Source: Corynebacterium suedekumii | Lineage (GTDB): Bacteria > Actinomycetota > Actinomycetes > Mycobacteriales > Mycobacteriaceae | NCBI RefSeq assembly: GCF_030252185.1 | Contig: NZ_CP126970.1 | Coordinates: forward strand, 2,294,001-2,358,000 | Direction of reading: 5' to 3' | DNA: 64,000 nucleotides | Shown here: positions 1-8,472 of the stretch, in pieces | Position numbering within the stretch: position 1 is the first letter of the stretch | How the letters are laid out: every line of letters begins with the position of its first letter | Position numbers and translations under genes: made by a program | The notes under the pieces: generated by a model | The model's input: only the letters and a program-made list of their open reading frames with translations | Databases searched by the model: none | Told to the model about the DNA's origin: nothing

Positions 1-835
1 TGTCCAGTCCGAGGGCGCGGCCGAGGATCTGGTTACCGAAGCAGATGCCGAACAGCGGGATGCCGGCCTCGATGACCTGGCGGGTGATCTCCACCATCTC
101 GTCGGCGGTGGCGGGGTCGCCGGGGCCGTTGGAGAGGAACACCCCGTCCGGGCGGTACTCCCGGATCTTCTCCACGGGGGTGTTGGCGGGCACGACGACG
201 GTGCGGATGCCGCGCTGGGCGAAGTGGCCCGGGGTGGCGGTCTTGATGCCGAGGTCGTAGGCGACGACGGTGTACCGGGTGTCCCCGACGGCGGGCACCT
301 CGTAGGGCTCGTCGGTGGAGACCTCGGCGGACAGGTCCGCGCCCTTCATGGACGGCTGCGCGGTGACCTCGGCGACGAGCTCCTCGACCGGACGCTGCGC
401 GTCCTCACCGGTGAAGATGCCGGCGGCCAGGGAGCCGTTGTCCCGGAGGTGCCGCACCAGGGCGCGCGTATCGACGCCGCGGATGCCCACCACGTCCTGC
501 TTCTCCATCTCCTCGGGCAGGGTGCGCTGCGCCCGCCAGTTGGACACGCGGTGCGCGAGGTCACGGATGACCAGGCCGGCGACCCAGATGTCGCCGGTGC
601 GGGACTCGTTGTCCTCGTCGTTCCAGCCGGTGTTGCCGATCTGCGGCGCGGTGGTGACCACGATCTGCCGGTGGTAGGAGGGGTCCGTCATGGTCTCCTG
701 GTAGCCGGTCATGGCGGTGGTGAACACCGCCTCGCCGAGGGTGGTGCGCCGGGCGCCGAAGTTGTAGCCGCGGAAGGTGCGGCCGTCGGCGAGGACGAGC
801 ACGGCCGGGATGCGGGCGGGGGTGGAGGACGTCAC
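1..835 (-). CDS. carA: Carbamoyl-phosphate synthase small subunit, 3' end cut by the window
   Basis: Glutaminase subunit that hands ammonia to CarB for carbamoyl phosphate, feeding pyrimidine and arginine synthesis. The reading frame runs off the left edge. The N-terminal CarA domain is complete, and the start of the class I glutamine amidotransferase domain is visible, with the nucleophile Cys in GICFGNQ near positions 25-45. The catalytic His and Glu lie outside. I chose GTG at 835 because AAAGGTGA sits 7 nt upstream and it gives a normal-length N-terminus. An in-frame ATG at 883 has a weak ribosome site and is the alternative. It is the fourth gene of the pyr operon, 72 nt after pyrC with this start or 24 nt with the ATG, and carB is expected just beyond the edge. 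Confidence 0.95.
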   Translation of the reverse strand, partial: MTSSTPARIPAVLVLADGRTFRGYNFGARRTTLGEAVFTTAMTGYQETMTDPSYHRQIVVTTAPQIGNTGWNDEDNESRTGDIWVAGLVIRDLAHRVSNWRAQRTLPEEMEKQDVVGIRGVDTRALVRHLRDNGSLAAGIFTGEDAQRPVEELVAEVTAQPSMKGADLSAEVSTDEPYEVPAVGDTRYTVVAYDLGIKTATPGHFAQRGIRTVVVPANTPVEKIREYRPDGVFLSNGPGDPATADEMVEITRQVIEAGIPLFGICFGNQILGRALGLD

Positions 836-907
836 TGCGTCACCTTTCGCGGGGGTCGACTGAGCAATCTGCATGTTATTCATCTGCCTGTATCTTATAC
901 GGAAGTT

Positions 908-2254
908 CTAGTTGTTCTCACGCGGCTCGGCCGGCACGCCGTCGGCGCAGGTCACCCGGCCCCGCAGGATGGTGGTGGTCACCTTCGCACCGAAGTCCAT
1001 GCCCTCGTACGGGGTGTTCTCGGCCTTGGACGCCATGTCGGCGCCGTGGGCGGTCCAGGTGGCCCCGGGATCGACGATGGTGAGGTTGGCCGGCTCCCCC
1101 TCGGCGATGGGTCGGCCGTGGTCGGGCAGCTGCACGATCTCGGCGGGGCGCTCGCTCATCACCTTGGCCACCCATCGCCAGTCGGCCTCCCCGGTGGCGA
1201 TGAACAGGTCGGCGATGACCGCCAGGGAGGTCTCCAGGCCGAGCATGCCGGGGCGGGCGTGCTCGAACTCGCAGCACTTGTCCTCCGAACCGTGCGGGGC
1301 ATGGTCGGTGGCCACGCAGTCGATGGTCCCGTCGAGCAGCGCCTTCCGCAGGGCGAGGGTGTCGTGCTCCTCCCGCAGCGGCGGGTTGACGCGGTAGGTG
1401 CCGTCGTAGGTGTGCAGCTTCTCGTCGGTGAGCAGCAGGTGGTGCGGGGTGACCTCGGCGGTCAGCGGGATGCCCTGCCCCTTGGCCCAGGCGACGAGTT
1501 CGACGGTGCCGGTGGTCGAGGCGTGGCAGATGTGGACGCGGTTGCCGTAGTCGCGGGCGAGCAGGGCGTCCCGGGCGACGATGGACTCCTCGGCGGCGCG
1601 CGGCCAGCCGCGCAGGCCGAGCTTGGCGGCGGTCTCCCCTTCGTGGGCGACCGCGCCTTCCGTCAGCCGGGGCTCCTCGGCATGCTGGGCCAGCAGCACG
1701 CCCTGCCCCTTGGCGTACTCGAGGGCGCGGCGCATCAGCTGCGGGTCGTCGACGCACTTGCCGTCGTCGGAGAACATCCGCACCTTCGCCTGGGAGGTGG
1801 TCATCATGCCGAACTCGGTGAGCTCCTTGCCGGCCAGGCCCTTGGTGATGGAACCGACCGGGTGGACGTCGCAGATGCCGGCGTGCTGGCCCTTGAGCCA
1901 CACCGACTCGGCGATGACCGGCTGGTCCATGACCGGCGCGGTGTTCGCCATGGTGAACACGGCGGTGAACCCGCCCTTGGCGGCGGCCTGGGAACCGGTG
2001 ATGATGGTCTCGGTGTCCTCTCGGCCGGGTTCACGCAGGTGGACGTGCATGTCCACCAGGCCCGGGAGGAGGACGTGGCCGTGGCCCTCGATGACCCGGT
2101 CGGCGTCGGCGTCCGGGTCGGCGTCGAGGGAGACGATGACGCCGTCCTCGATGCGGACGGTGACGGGCTCACCCTCGCCGTAGGGGCGGACGTCGACAAG
2201 CTTGAGGGTGCCCTGTTCGGCCGGGGCGAGCGGACCGGTGGCGGGATAGGTCAT
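908..2254 (-). CDS. pyrC: Dihydroorotase
   Basis: Cyclises N-carbamoyl-aspartate to dihydroorotate, third step of de novo pyrimidine synthesis, in the cytoplasm. About 448 residues, normal for the long class I dihydroorotase. The metal-binding signature [10 protein letters not shown] (His70, His72) is present and the downstream histidines ITCHAST-like (IHICHAS) and ATDHAPH are visible. ATG at 2254 is preceded by AAGGAGAAT, a clear ribosome site. Longer in-frame extensions only cover the end of pyrB. The start is 13 nt after the pyrB stop, so the two are co-transcribed. Confidence 0.97.
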   Translation of the reverse strand: MTYPATGPLAPAEQGTLKLVDVRPYGEGEPVTVRIEDGVIVSLDADPDADADRVIEGHGHVLLPGLVDMHVHLREPGREDTETIITGSQAAAKGGFTAVFTMANTAPVMDQPVIAESVWLKGQHAGICDVHPVGSITKGLAGKELTEFGMMTTSQAKVRMFSDDGKCVDDPQLMRRALEYAKGQGVLLAQHAEEPRLTEGAVAHEGETAAKLGLRGWPRAAEESIVARDALLARDYGNRVHICHASTTGTVELVAWAKGQGIPLTAEVTPHHLLLTDEKLHTYDGTYRVNPPLREEHDTLALRKALLDGTIDCVATDHAPHGSEDKCCEFEHARPGMLGLETSLAVIADLFIATGEADWRWVAKVMSERPAEIVQLPDHGRPIAEGEPANLTIVDPGATWTAHGADMASKAENTPYEGMDFGAKVTTTILRGRVTCADGVPAEPRENN

Positions 2255-2267
2255 GGGTGGATTCTCC

Positions 2268-3212
2268 TTAGTATCCGGCCTCGGCGCTGTCGCCGACGAG
2301 CAGGGTGAACAGGACGGCCATACGCAGGTGAACACCGTTGTTGACCTGCTGGAGGATGGCGGTGGTGTCATAGTCGGCGACGGCGTAGTTGATCTCCATG
2401 CCGCGCAGCATCGGGCCCGGGTGCATGATGATCGCGTCCTTCTTCATCCGCGCGGCGCGGGCCTTGGACAGGCCGAAGAAGGTGGCGTACTCGCGGTGGG
2501 AGGGGAAGAACCCGCCCTGCATGCGCTCGGCCTGGACGCGCAGCATCATCACCACGTCGGCGTCGGCGATCTCGGCGTCGAAGTCCTGGGTGGTGCGCAC
2601 CGGCCACTGCTCCACACCGTGCGGCAGCAGCGTCGGCGGGGCGACGAGCACGACCTCGGCGCCGAGGGTGGACAGCAGGTCCACGTTGGAGCGCACGACC
2701 CGGGAGTGGAGGACGTCGCCGACGATGAGGATCTTCCGCCCCGCCACATCCCCGATGCGCTGACGCATGGTCACCGCGTCGAGCAGGGCCTGGGTGGGGT
2801 GCTGGTGGGTGCCGTCACCGGCGTTGATCACGCTCGGGCCGACCCCGCCGGGGGCGACCCAGTCCGCGACGAGCTGCGCGGCCCCCGAGGAGGGGTGGCG
2901 CATGATGATGGCGTCCGCGCCGATGGAGGCCAGCGTCAGGGCGGTGTCCTTGAGGGACTCGCCCTTCTTCACCGACGAGGTCGACGCCGAGAGGTTGATC
3001 ACGTCGGCGCTCATCCACTTGCCGGCCGTCTCGAAGGAGGAGCGGGTGCGGGTGGAGTTCTCGTAGAACAGGGTGTAGATCGTCCGGCCCCGCAGGGTGG
3101 GCAGCTTCTTGATCTCCCGGCCCTCGAGCGCCTCGCGGAACCGGTCAGCCTCGTCCATGAGGCCGATGATCTCGTCCCGGTCGAGGTCGGAGATGGACAG
3201 CAGGTGTTTCAT
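2268..3212 (-). CDS. pyrB: Aspartate carbamoyltransferase catalytic subunit
   Basis: Condenses carbamoyl phosphate with aspartate to carbamoyl-aspartate, the committed pyrimidine step. 314 residues, the usual catalytic-chain length. The carbamoyl-phosphate loop STRTR (residues 53-57) and HPTQ (138-141) are intact. No regulatory chain pyrI is present, as expected for actinobacteria, where control is through PyrR. The ATG overlaps the pyrR stop by 4 bp (ATGA), indicating translational coupling. Confidence 0.97.
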   Translation of the reverse strand: MKHLLSISDLDRDEIIGLMDEADRFREALEGREIKKLPTLRGRTIYTLFYENSTRTRSSFETAGKWMSADVINLSASTSSVKKGESLKDTALTLASIGADAIIMRHPSSGAAQLVADWVAPGGVGPSVINAGDGTHQHPTQALLDAVTMRQRIGDVAGRKILIVGDVLHSRVVRSNVDLLSTLGAEVVLVAPPTLLPHGVEQWPVRTTQDFDAEIADADVVMMLRVQAERMQGGFFPSHREYATFFGLSKARAARMKKDAIIMHPGPMLRGMEINYAVADYDTTAILQQVNNGVHLRMAVLFTLLVGDSAEAGY

Positions 3213-3802
3213 CGCGGGTTCTCCTCGCGGGTGTCCTCGTGGTGGATCAGCTCGACCGCGTCCCGGCCGTCAATGGCCTCGAGCAGCACGGTGATGTCCT
3301 CCGCCCGGGAGGTGGGCAGGTTCTTGCCCACGTAGTCCGCGCGAATGGGCAGCTGACGGTGGCCCCGGTCGACGAGGACCGCGAGCTGGATGTTCTCGGG
3401 CCGACCGATGTCGCGCAACGCGTCGAGGGCGGCGCGGATGGTGCGGCCGGAGTAGAGCACGTCGTCGACAAGGACGACGGTCACCCCGTCAATACCCCCG
3501 GCCGGGATGGTGGTGGGCTTGAGCGCCCGGTGCGGGCCGCGACGCAGGTCGTCGCGGTAGAGGGTGATGTCCAGGGCGCCGACGGGCACGGCCACGCCGG
3601 AGAACTCCTCGATCTTGGCCGCCAGCCGCTGTGCCAGGGGCACTCCCCCCGACGGGATGCCCAGCAGCATGACCGGGGTGGCGTCCGGTGAATCCAGCGC
3701 CGTCTTCTCGATGATCTGGTGCGCGATGCGTGCGACGGTCCGCGCGACATCGTCCGAGCCGAGTAGCTCGACGGTGCCGGCGCCGCCGGTGTGTTCACTC
3801 AT
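3209..3802 (-). CDS. pyrR: PyrR: pyr operon regulator / uracil phosphoribosyltransferase
   Basis: RNA-binding attenuator or translational repressor of pyr genes that responds to UMP and PRPP, with side activity as uracil phosphoribosyltransferase. 197 residues with the PRPP-binding segment [13 protein letters not shown] at about residues 109-121. It is the first gene of the operon pyrR-pyrB-pyrC-carA. ATG at 3802 has a strong AAGGAGGT ribosome site ending 4 nt upstream. A hairpin whose loop matches the PyrR consensus lies immediately 5' of that site, so PyrR probably represses its own operon. Confidence 0.96.
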   Translation of the reverse strand: MSEHTGGAGTVELLGSDDVARTVARIAHQIIEKTALDSPDATPVMLLGIPSGGVPLAQRLAAKIEEFSGVAVPVGALDITLYRDDLRRGPHRALKPTTIPAGGIDGVTVVLVDDVLYSGRTIRAALDALRDIGRPENIQLAVLVDRGHRQLPIRADYVGKNLPTSRAEDITVLLEAIDGRDAVELIHHEDTREENPR

Positions 3803-3810
3803 CGTGACCT

Positions 3811-3832
3811 CCTTCCCCGCCTCTCTGTGCGG
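3811..3832 (-). promoter_or_regulatory. Probable PyrR-binding hairpin abutting the pyrR ribosome site
   Basis: Transcript-sense sequence forms CCGC (3832-3829) and GCGG (3820-3817) stem arms around an 8-nt loop. The segment CAGAGAGG at 3827-3820 fits the CNGNGAGG core of the PyrR-binding loop known from Bacillus and Mycobacterium. The AAGGAGG Shine-Dalgarno begins 3 nt after the 3' arm. In mycobacteria PyrR binding at such a site blocks translation, and I infer the same here. No terminator with a T run is visible, which argues for translational control. Confidence 0.65.
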
Positions 3833-3888
3833 TCCTTAAAGGATGTCTGAATGGTTCGATTGGTGTCTATGCTTGATACCTGACGCTG

Positions 3889-3894
3889 ATCATA
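3889..3894 (-). promoter_or_regulatory. Candidate -10 box of the pyr operon
   Basis: TATGAT, one mismatch from TATAAT, lies about 85 nt upstream of pyrR and would give a leader carrying the PyrR hairpin. No convincing -35 is visible, which is common in corynebacteria. Confidence 0.4.
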
Positions 3895-3951
3895 GCATCA
3901 CCGGGCCCACCACCCCGCGTGCCCGCCGACCGACGAGAGAGACACCCGCCT

Positions 3952-5331
3952 GTGAGCCTGACCACCAGCCACGTCGTCCCCGCCGACCGCGAGCGGGTGT
4001 GGGACTGGCACACCCGCCCGGGGGCGATGGCCCGGCTCACCCCGCCGTTCCTGCCCCTGACCCCGCTCACGCAGGCGGACAAGCTCTCCGACGGCACCTC
4101 CGTCTTCGCCCTCCCGGCCGGCCTCAAGTGGACCTCCCGGCATGACCTGTCCAACTTCCGCCGCGGCCACCGCTTCACTGACGTGTGCACCTCCGCGCCA
4201 GTGAAGATGCTGGCCAACTGGCGCCACGTCCACGACTTCGCCGACCACCCGGACGGCACCCTGGTCACCGACACCGTGACCACCCGCATGCCCGGGTCCA
4301 CCCTGGCCAGCTTCTTCGCCTACCGCCAGCACCAGCTCATCAACGACATCGCCTTCCTCAACCGGATGGAGCACCTCCAGCCGGACCGGCCGCTGACCAT
4401 CGCGCTCACCGGCTCCCGGGGCCTGGTCGGCCGCGCCCTCAACGCCCAGCTGAGCACCGCCGGCCACCACGTCATCCGCCTGGTGCGCAAGAACGCGAAA
4501 CCGGGCCAGCGCTACTGGGACACCTTCTCCCCCGACCCGCACCTGCTCGACGGGGTCGACGTCGTCGTCCACCTCGCCGGCGAACCCTTCTACGGCCGTT
4601 TCAACGACGCCCACAAGAAGGTCATCCGCGACTCCCGCATCGAACCGACCCGCCGCCTGGCCCAGCTGGTCGCCGACTCCCCCACCGTGACCACCATGGT
4701 CTCCGGTTCCTCCATCGGCTACTACGGCTACGACCGGGGCGAGGAGGTCCTCGACGAGTCCGCCGAGCGCGGCGAGGGCTTCCTCGCCGACGTGGTCAGC
4801 GACTGGGAGGCCGCCACCGCCCCCGCCGAAGCCGCCGGCAAGCGGGTCCTCCGGGTCCGCACGGGATCGGTCATGTCCGGGCGCAGCGGCATGCTCCCGG
4901 TCCTCAAGGCCCTGTCCGCCACCGGCCTGGGCGGCAGCTTCGGCGACGGCAACTTCTGGTTCTCCTGGATCAGCCTGGACGACCTCACCGACCTCCTCTT
5001 CCGCGCCGTCATCGACAACGACCTCCGCGGCGTGGTCAACGGCGTGTCCCCCCATCCCGTGCTCAACCGCGATCTCACCGCCGCTCTGGCGAAACAGCTG
5101 CGCCGACCGGTGAAGATCCCCGTCCCCTCCCTCGGCCCCACCATCCTGCTGGGCAAGGAGGGTGCGCAGCAGCTGGCGCTGGCCGATCAGCGGGTGGTCC
5201 CCGCGACGCTTGTCGACGCCGCGCACACCTTCCGCTATCCGGACATCACCACCGCACTGGCCCACGAACTCGGCGGCGAGGAGCTCGCCGGTCCCGGCGT
5301 GGTGGAGGAGCCTGACACGACCCAGGAGTAG
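3952..5331 (+). CDS. TIGR01777-type NAD(P) epimerase with N-terminal SRPBCC domain
   Basis: Two-domain protein of 459 residues. The first ~150 residues resemble an SRPBCC lipid or ligand-binding fold (YfcH N-terminal extension). The rest is an atypical short-chain dehydrogenase of the TIGR01777 / SulA-like epimerase family, with the nucleotide loop GSRGLVGRAL, VVHLAGEPFYGRF and SGSSIGYYG. The substrate is unknown. I chose GTG at 3952, where similarity to the SRPBCC domain starts; the ribosome site GAGAGA is weak. It is divergent from pyrR with 149 bp between starts and stands 17 nt before the YbjN pair. Confidence 0.8.
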   Translation: MSLTTSHVVPADRERVWDWHTRPGAMARLTPPFLPLTPLTQADKLSDGTSVFALPAGLKWTSRHDLSNFRRGHRFTDVCTSAPVKMLANWRHVHDFADHPDGTLVTDTVTTRMPGSTLASFFAYRQHQLINDIAFLNRMEHLQPDRPLTIALTGSRGLVGRALNAQLSTAGHHVIRLVRKNAKPGQRYWDTFSPDPHLLDGVDVVVHLAGEPFYGRFNDAHKKVIRDSRIEPTRRLAQLVADSPTVTTMVSGSSIGYYGYDRGEEVLDESAERGEGFLADVVSDWEAATAPAEAAGKRVLRVRTGSVMSGRSGMLPVLKALSATGLGGSFGDGNFWFSWISLDDLTDLLFRAVIDNDLRGVVNGVSPHPVLNRDLTAALAKQLRRPVKIPVPSLGPTILLGKEGAQQLALADQRVVPATLVDAAHTFRYPDITTALAHELGGEELAGPGVVEEPDTTQE

Positions 5332-5335
5332 CCAT

Positions 5336-5341
5336 TAGGGT
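5336..5341 (+). promoter_or_regulatory. Candidate -10 for a leaderless YbjN transcript
   Basis: TAGGGT fits TAnnnT and ends exactly 7 nt before the in-frame GTG at 5349, the geometry of a leaderless mRNA. No Shine-Dalgarno precedes this GTG. Confidence 0.4.
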
Positions 5342-5348
5342 GGGCCAG

Positions 5349-5855
5349 GTGACTAATCCACCATCCTCCCCCATTCCCGACACCCCGGTCGCCCCGGTGA
5401 CCCCGGAGCGGCTGGCCGAGCTGCTGGAGGCCGAGGGCCTGCAGTACCGCCTGGAGTCCGCCCCCGTCCCCGACGGTGAGGCGTCCACCGTCGTGGTCCG
5501 TACCGGTTTCATCAACGCCGCCATCGCCTTCAGCCTCGACGGCGACCGCCTCATCTGCGACTCGATGTGGCGCGGCGAGGTGACCAAGGCCGACGCGCCG
5601 AAGGTTCTCGGCATCGTCTCCGAGTGGAACCAGTCCCAGTACATGCCGACGCTGCGCTTCTTCGAGTCCTCCGTCGGCGAAGGGCACCTCACCATCAGTG
5701 CCCACCGGCAGGTCAACACCGCCGAGGGCCTGAGCCGCAACCAGATCGGCGCCTTCGTCATGTCCTCCCTCGACGGCGTCCTGCGCGCCTACGACTGGGT
5801 GGAGAAGCAGCTGCCGGAACTCGTCACCTGGGAGGATCCCCACAATGAGCAGTAA
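5349..5855 (+). CDS. YbjN domain-containing protein (first of two)
   Basis: 168-residue cytoplasmic protein of the YbjN/DUF1790 family, whose fold resembles type III secretion chaperones and whose role in actinobacteria is unproven. Visible features are an acidic N-terminus, a central beta-rich segment (VVVRTGFINAAIAFSLDGD) and the conserved region around SEWNQSQYMPTLRF. No signal peptide or membrane segment. GTG at 5349 was chosen for its -10 spacing; an in-frame GTG at 5340 is possible. Its 3' end overlaps the next YbjN gene by 11 bp, so the pair is one unit. Confidence 0.75.
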   Translation: MTNPPSSPIPDTPVAPVTPERLAELLEAEGLQYRLESAPVPDGEASTVVVRTGFINAAIAFSLDGDRLICDSMWRGEVTKADAPKVLGIVSEWNQSQYMPTLRFFESSVGEGHLTISAHRQVNTAEGLSRNQIGAFVMSSLDGVLRAYDWVEKQLPELVTWEDPHNEQ

Positions 5856-6321
5856 CACCGACATCACCCCCGTCACCATCCAGCGGGTGGCCGACGCCAT
5901 GTCCGGGTTCGACGTCCAGCTCGACGTCCACGAGGGCAACGACGTCGCCTCCGCGAACCTCAACGGACTGCCCGTCACCTTCGCGGTCCTCGGCTCCGTC
6001 GCCCTCGTGCGCGCGGACACCGTCACCGAGCAGACCCTCGCCGACGCCGACCCGACGCTCTACCTGGCCAGCAACCAGGTCAACTGCGTGAGCTTCGGCG
6101 CCCGCGCATCCGTCATGGACCGCGGCGAGAACCTCATCGTCCGCACCGAACGCGAGTTCAGCATCGCCGCGGGCCTGACCGACGCCCAGCTGTCGGCGAC
6201 GCTGCGCGACGCTGTTGACGCCGTCCTGGCCACCCAGGACGGCGTCAAGGTCGCGGCGGAGGAACTGGCGGAGCTGCGCGCGGCCGTCGAGAAGCAGCTC
6301 GACGAGCACCAGAACTCCTAG
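5845..6321 (+). CDS. YbjN domain-containing protein (second of two)
   Basis: 158-residue paralogue-like partner of the preceding gene, translated through an 11-bp overlap. It shares the YbjN layout (DVQLDVHEGNDVASANL, then a charged C-terminal helix) but little sequence identity with it. Such tandem pairs are usual in corynebacteria. Function is unknown and a heteromeric complex is only an inference. Its TAG stop overlaps the convergent ppk2 stop in the 4-bp palindrome CTAG. Confidence 0.75.
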   Translation: MSSNTDITPVTIQRVADAMSGFDVQLDVHEGNDVASANLNGLPVTFAVLGSVALVRADTVTEQTLADADPTLYLASNQVNCVSFGARASVMDRGENLIVRTEREFSIAAGLTDAQLSATLRDAVDAVLATQDGVKVAAEELAELRAAVEKQLDEHQNS

Positions 6322-7187
6322 GAGTTCGCCAGACGCTCCTTCTCGGCCTCGACATCGACGTCGGCCGGCGGCCACGTCAGGTCGAGGGAGCGCAGGGCGT
6401 CGAGCACGAGGTACTTGACCGCCATGCGGGCGTACTTCTTGTTGTCGCCCGGGATGCAGTACCAGGGCGCGTGATCAGTGGAGGTCCGCGTCATCGCGAT
6501 CTCGTACGCCTCCTGGTACTCGTCCCAGAGCATCCGCTCGTCGATGTCGCCGGGGTTGTACTTCCAGTGCTTCTCCGGGTCCTCGAGCCGCTCGAGTAGA
6601 TTCTCCGCCTGGAACTCCCGGGAGATGTGCAGCATCACCTTGATGATGCGGACATTGCGGTCCGCCATCTCCTTCTCAAAGTCGACGATGGCGCCGTAGC
6701 GGCGTTCGATCTCCTCCGGCGGGGCCATCTGGCGCACGCGCTGGATGAGGACGTCCTCGTAGTGGGAGCGGTCGAACACCGCGATCTGGCCGATCTCCGG
6801 CTCCTGCGGGCGAACCCGCCAGAGGAAGTCGTGCTTGCGTTCCTCCGCGGTCGGCGCGCCGAAGGCGGCGATCTTCAGGGCCTGCGGGTCGAAGGCACGG
6901 AACACGTGGCGGACGACGCCACCCTTACCGGAGGTGTCCATGCCCTGCAGGACCAGGAGCACCGCGCCGGTGCCGGGCACCTTGGCGCGGCCGTTGGCGA
7001 AGAGCTTCTCCTGGAGCTCATCGAGTTCGTCGTCGTGCTCGTGGAACTCACGCTCCCAGTCCTTCTTGTCCCATTCGAAACCGGGCGTGGAACCCGGGTC
7101 GACGTCGGCGAGTGAGAAGTCGGGGCCGACCCGGTGCTGGAATGCCTCATCCATGGTGAATTTGTCCATGCCCACCATCGTAGGCAC
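6318..7187 (-). CDS. ppk2: Polyphosphate kinase 2 family protein (class III-like)
   Basis: Transfers phosphate between polyphosphate and nucleotides in the cytoplasm. Up to 289 residues with one PPK2 domain: Walker A GMDTSGKGG, lid region with FGAPTAEERKHDFLWR, Walker B FDRSHYEDV. The single-domain architecture and the start MDEAF fit the PPK2_rel_1/class III group that acts on AMP and ADP, but the direction is not provable here. The start is uncertain: GTG 7187, ATG 7178 and ATG 7169 are all in frame without a good ribosome site. It follows nusB by 8 nt and probably rides on the aro-nusB transcript. Confidence 0.85.
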   Translation of the reverse strand: MPTMVGMDKFTMDEAFQHRVGPDFSLADVDPGSTPGFEWDKKDWEREFHEHDDELDELQEKLFANGRAKVPGTGAVLLVLQGMDTSGKGGVVRHVFRAFDPQALKIAAFGAPTAEERKHDFLWRVRPQEPEIGQIAVFDRSHYEDVLIQRVRQMAPPEEIERRYGAIVDFEKEMADRNVRIIKVMLHISREFQAENLLERLEDPEKHWKYNPGDIDERMLWDEYQEAYEIAMTRTSTDHAPWYCIPGDNKKYARMAVKYLVLDALRSLDLTWPPADVDVEAEKERLANS

Positions 7188-7195
7188 AACTGCAC

Positions 7196-7846
7196 TCAGG
7201 AGATGTCCGGATCCTCGGTGGTGCGGGACGGGCCGGGGCCGGGATCGGCTGCGGAGGCCGGACGCGGCTCGGCGTCGACGGTCGGGTCCTCCGGGGTGAA
7301 CTCCGGGTCGGACTCGGAGTCCGCGATCGGCTCGGCGACGGCGTCGGCGTCAGCCTCCGCCGTGGCCAGCGGATGGAGGTCCGAGGTGGACTGGGCGACA
7401 TCGTCGAGCACCGCGTGGATGTAGGGGGCGGCGACGTCGTTGCCGTACTGGGACGCCAGCTCGACGCCCTCGACCACGGCGACGGGTGAGTCAACCTCCG
7501 GGTTGAACAGGATCTCCCACACGGCGACGCGCAGAATGGCGCGGTCGACGGCGGGCAGGCGGTCCAGCTCCCAGGTCTCCGCCAGGTAGCGCTCGATGGC
7601 TTCGTCGATGGTGTCCAGTTCCTCGGCGGCACCGGCGACGATCTGCCGGGTGTAGTCGGCGACCGGGGCGACGGCGGAATCGGCCTGGCGGGACAGCTGC
7701 ACGCGGTCCTCGACCACGGCGACGGGATCCAGGTCCCGGGCCTCGGCCTCGAAGAGGATGTCCACGGCGCGTCGGCGGGCGCGGTAGCGCGATCCGTGGC
7801 GGCGCCAGTTCTGCTCGTCGGCCGCCTCGTTGGGGGTGTCAGTCAC
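7196..7846 (-). CDS. nusB: Transcription antitermination factor NusB with long acidic tail
   Basis: Binds boxA with NusE (S10) in rRNA antitermination. Residues ~15-150 are the all-helical NusB fold ([15 protein letters not shown], then [16 protein letters not shown] and [14 protein letters not shown]). The total of 216 residues is far above the usual ~140-150: the last ~65 are an Asp/Glu/Pro/Ala-rich low-complexity tail. GTG at 7846 lies 14 nt after efp, so efp and nusB are one operon. Confidence 0.93.
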   Translation of the reverse strand: MTDTPNEAADEQNWRRHGSRYRARRRAVDILFEAEARDLDPVAVVEDRVQLSRQADSAVAPVADYTRQIVAGAAEELDTIDEAIERYLAETWELDRLPAVDRAILRVAVWEILFNPEVDSPVAVVEGVELASQYGNDVAAPYIHAVLDDVAQSTSDLHPLATAEADADAVAEPIADSESDPEFTPEDPTVDAEPRPASAADPGPGPSRTTEDPDIS

Positions 7847-7860
7847 AGTAGGTGTCGCCC

Positions 7861-8424
7861 CTAGTTGGAGACGCGGGAGAGGTAGTCGCCGGTGCGGGTG
7901 TCCACCTTGACCACGTTGCCGGTCTCCAGGAACAGCGGCACCTGGATCTCGGCGCCGGTCTCCAGGGTGGCGGGCTTGGTGCCACCGGAGGAACGGTCGC
8001 CCTGCAGGCCGGGCTCGGTGTGGGAGATGGTCAGGTCAACGGAGACCGGGAGCTCGGCGAACAGTGCCTCGCCCTCGTGGAAGGAGACCTGGACGCGCAT
8101 GTTCTCCAGGAGGAAGTCGGCGGCCTTGCCGAACTTGTCCGGGCTCAGCTCGACCTGCTCGTAGTTCTTGTCGTCCATGACGACGTAGGAGGAGCCGTCG
8201 TTGTACAGGTAGGTCATGTCGCGGCGGTCCACGGTGGCGGTCTCGACCTTGACGCCGGCGTTCCAGGTCTTGTCGATGGTCTTGCCGGAGACGACATCCT
8301 TGAGCTTGGTGCGCACGAAGGCGGGGCCCTTGCCCGGCTTCACGTGCTGGAACTCGATGATCTGCTGGAGCTTGCCGTCGACCTTGAGCACGAGACCGTT
8401 CTTGAAATCAGCGGTGGATGCCAC
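7861..8424 (-). CDS. efp: Elongation factor P
   Basis: Relieves ribosome stalling at polyproline. 187 residues with three beta domains (KOW-like N domain and two OB domains). The tip loop is PGKGP with Lys32, the palindromic form which in actinobacteria works without lysine modification (established for this loop type). No modifying enzyme such as EpmA or a rhamnosyltransferase is nearby. It starts with GTG at 8424 after GGGAG. It follows pepQ by 48 nt. Confidence 0.96.
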   Translation of the reverse strand: MASTADFKNGLVLKVDGKLQQIIEFQHVKPGKGPAFVRTKLKDVVSGKTIDKTWNAGVKVETATVDRRDMTYLYNDGSSYVVMDDKNYEQVELSPDKFGKAADFLLENMRVQVSFHEGEALFAELPVSVDLTISHTEPGLQGDRSSGGTKPATLETGAEIQVPLFLETGNVVKVDTRTGDYLSRVSN

Positions 8425-8472
8425 GAAGCTATCTCCCTTTGATGGTTGTCCTGGATTATCAGCTTTCCCAGC

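Noticed and set aside
224..2308. A long plus-strand open frame opposite carA and pyrC (and similar ones at 2253-3335, 8446-9519, 10183-11757, 16406-18793, 41363-43699, 43653-46142, 49051-51249, 61032-63224).
   Set aside because: They are antisense shadows of strongly conserved genes in ~68% GC DNA, Gly/Val/Ala-rich, with no motifs and no ribosome sites.
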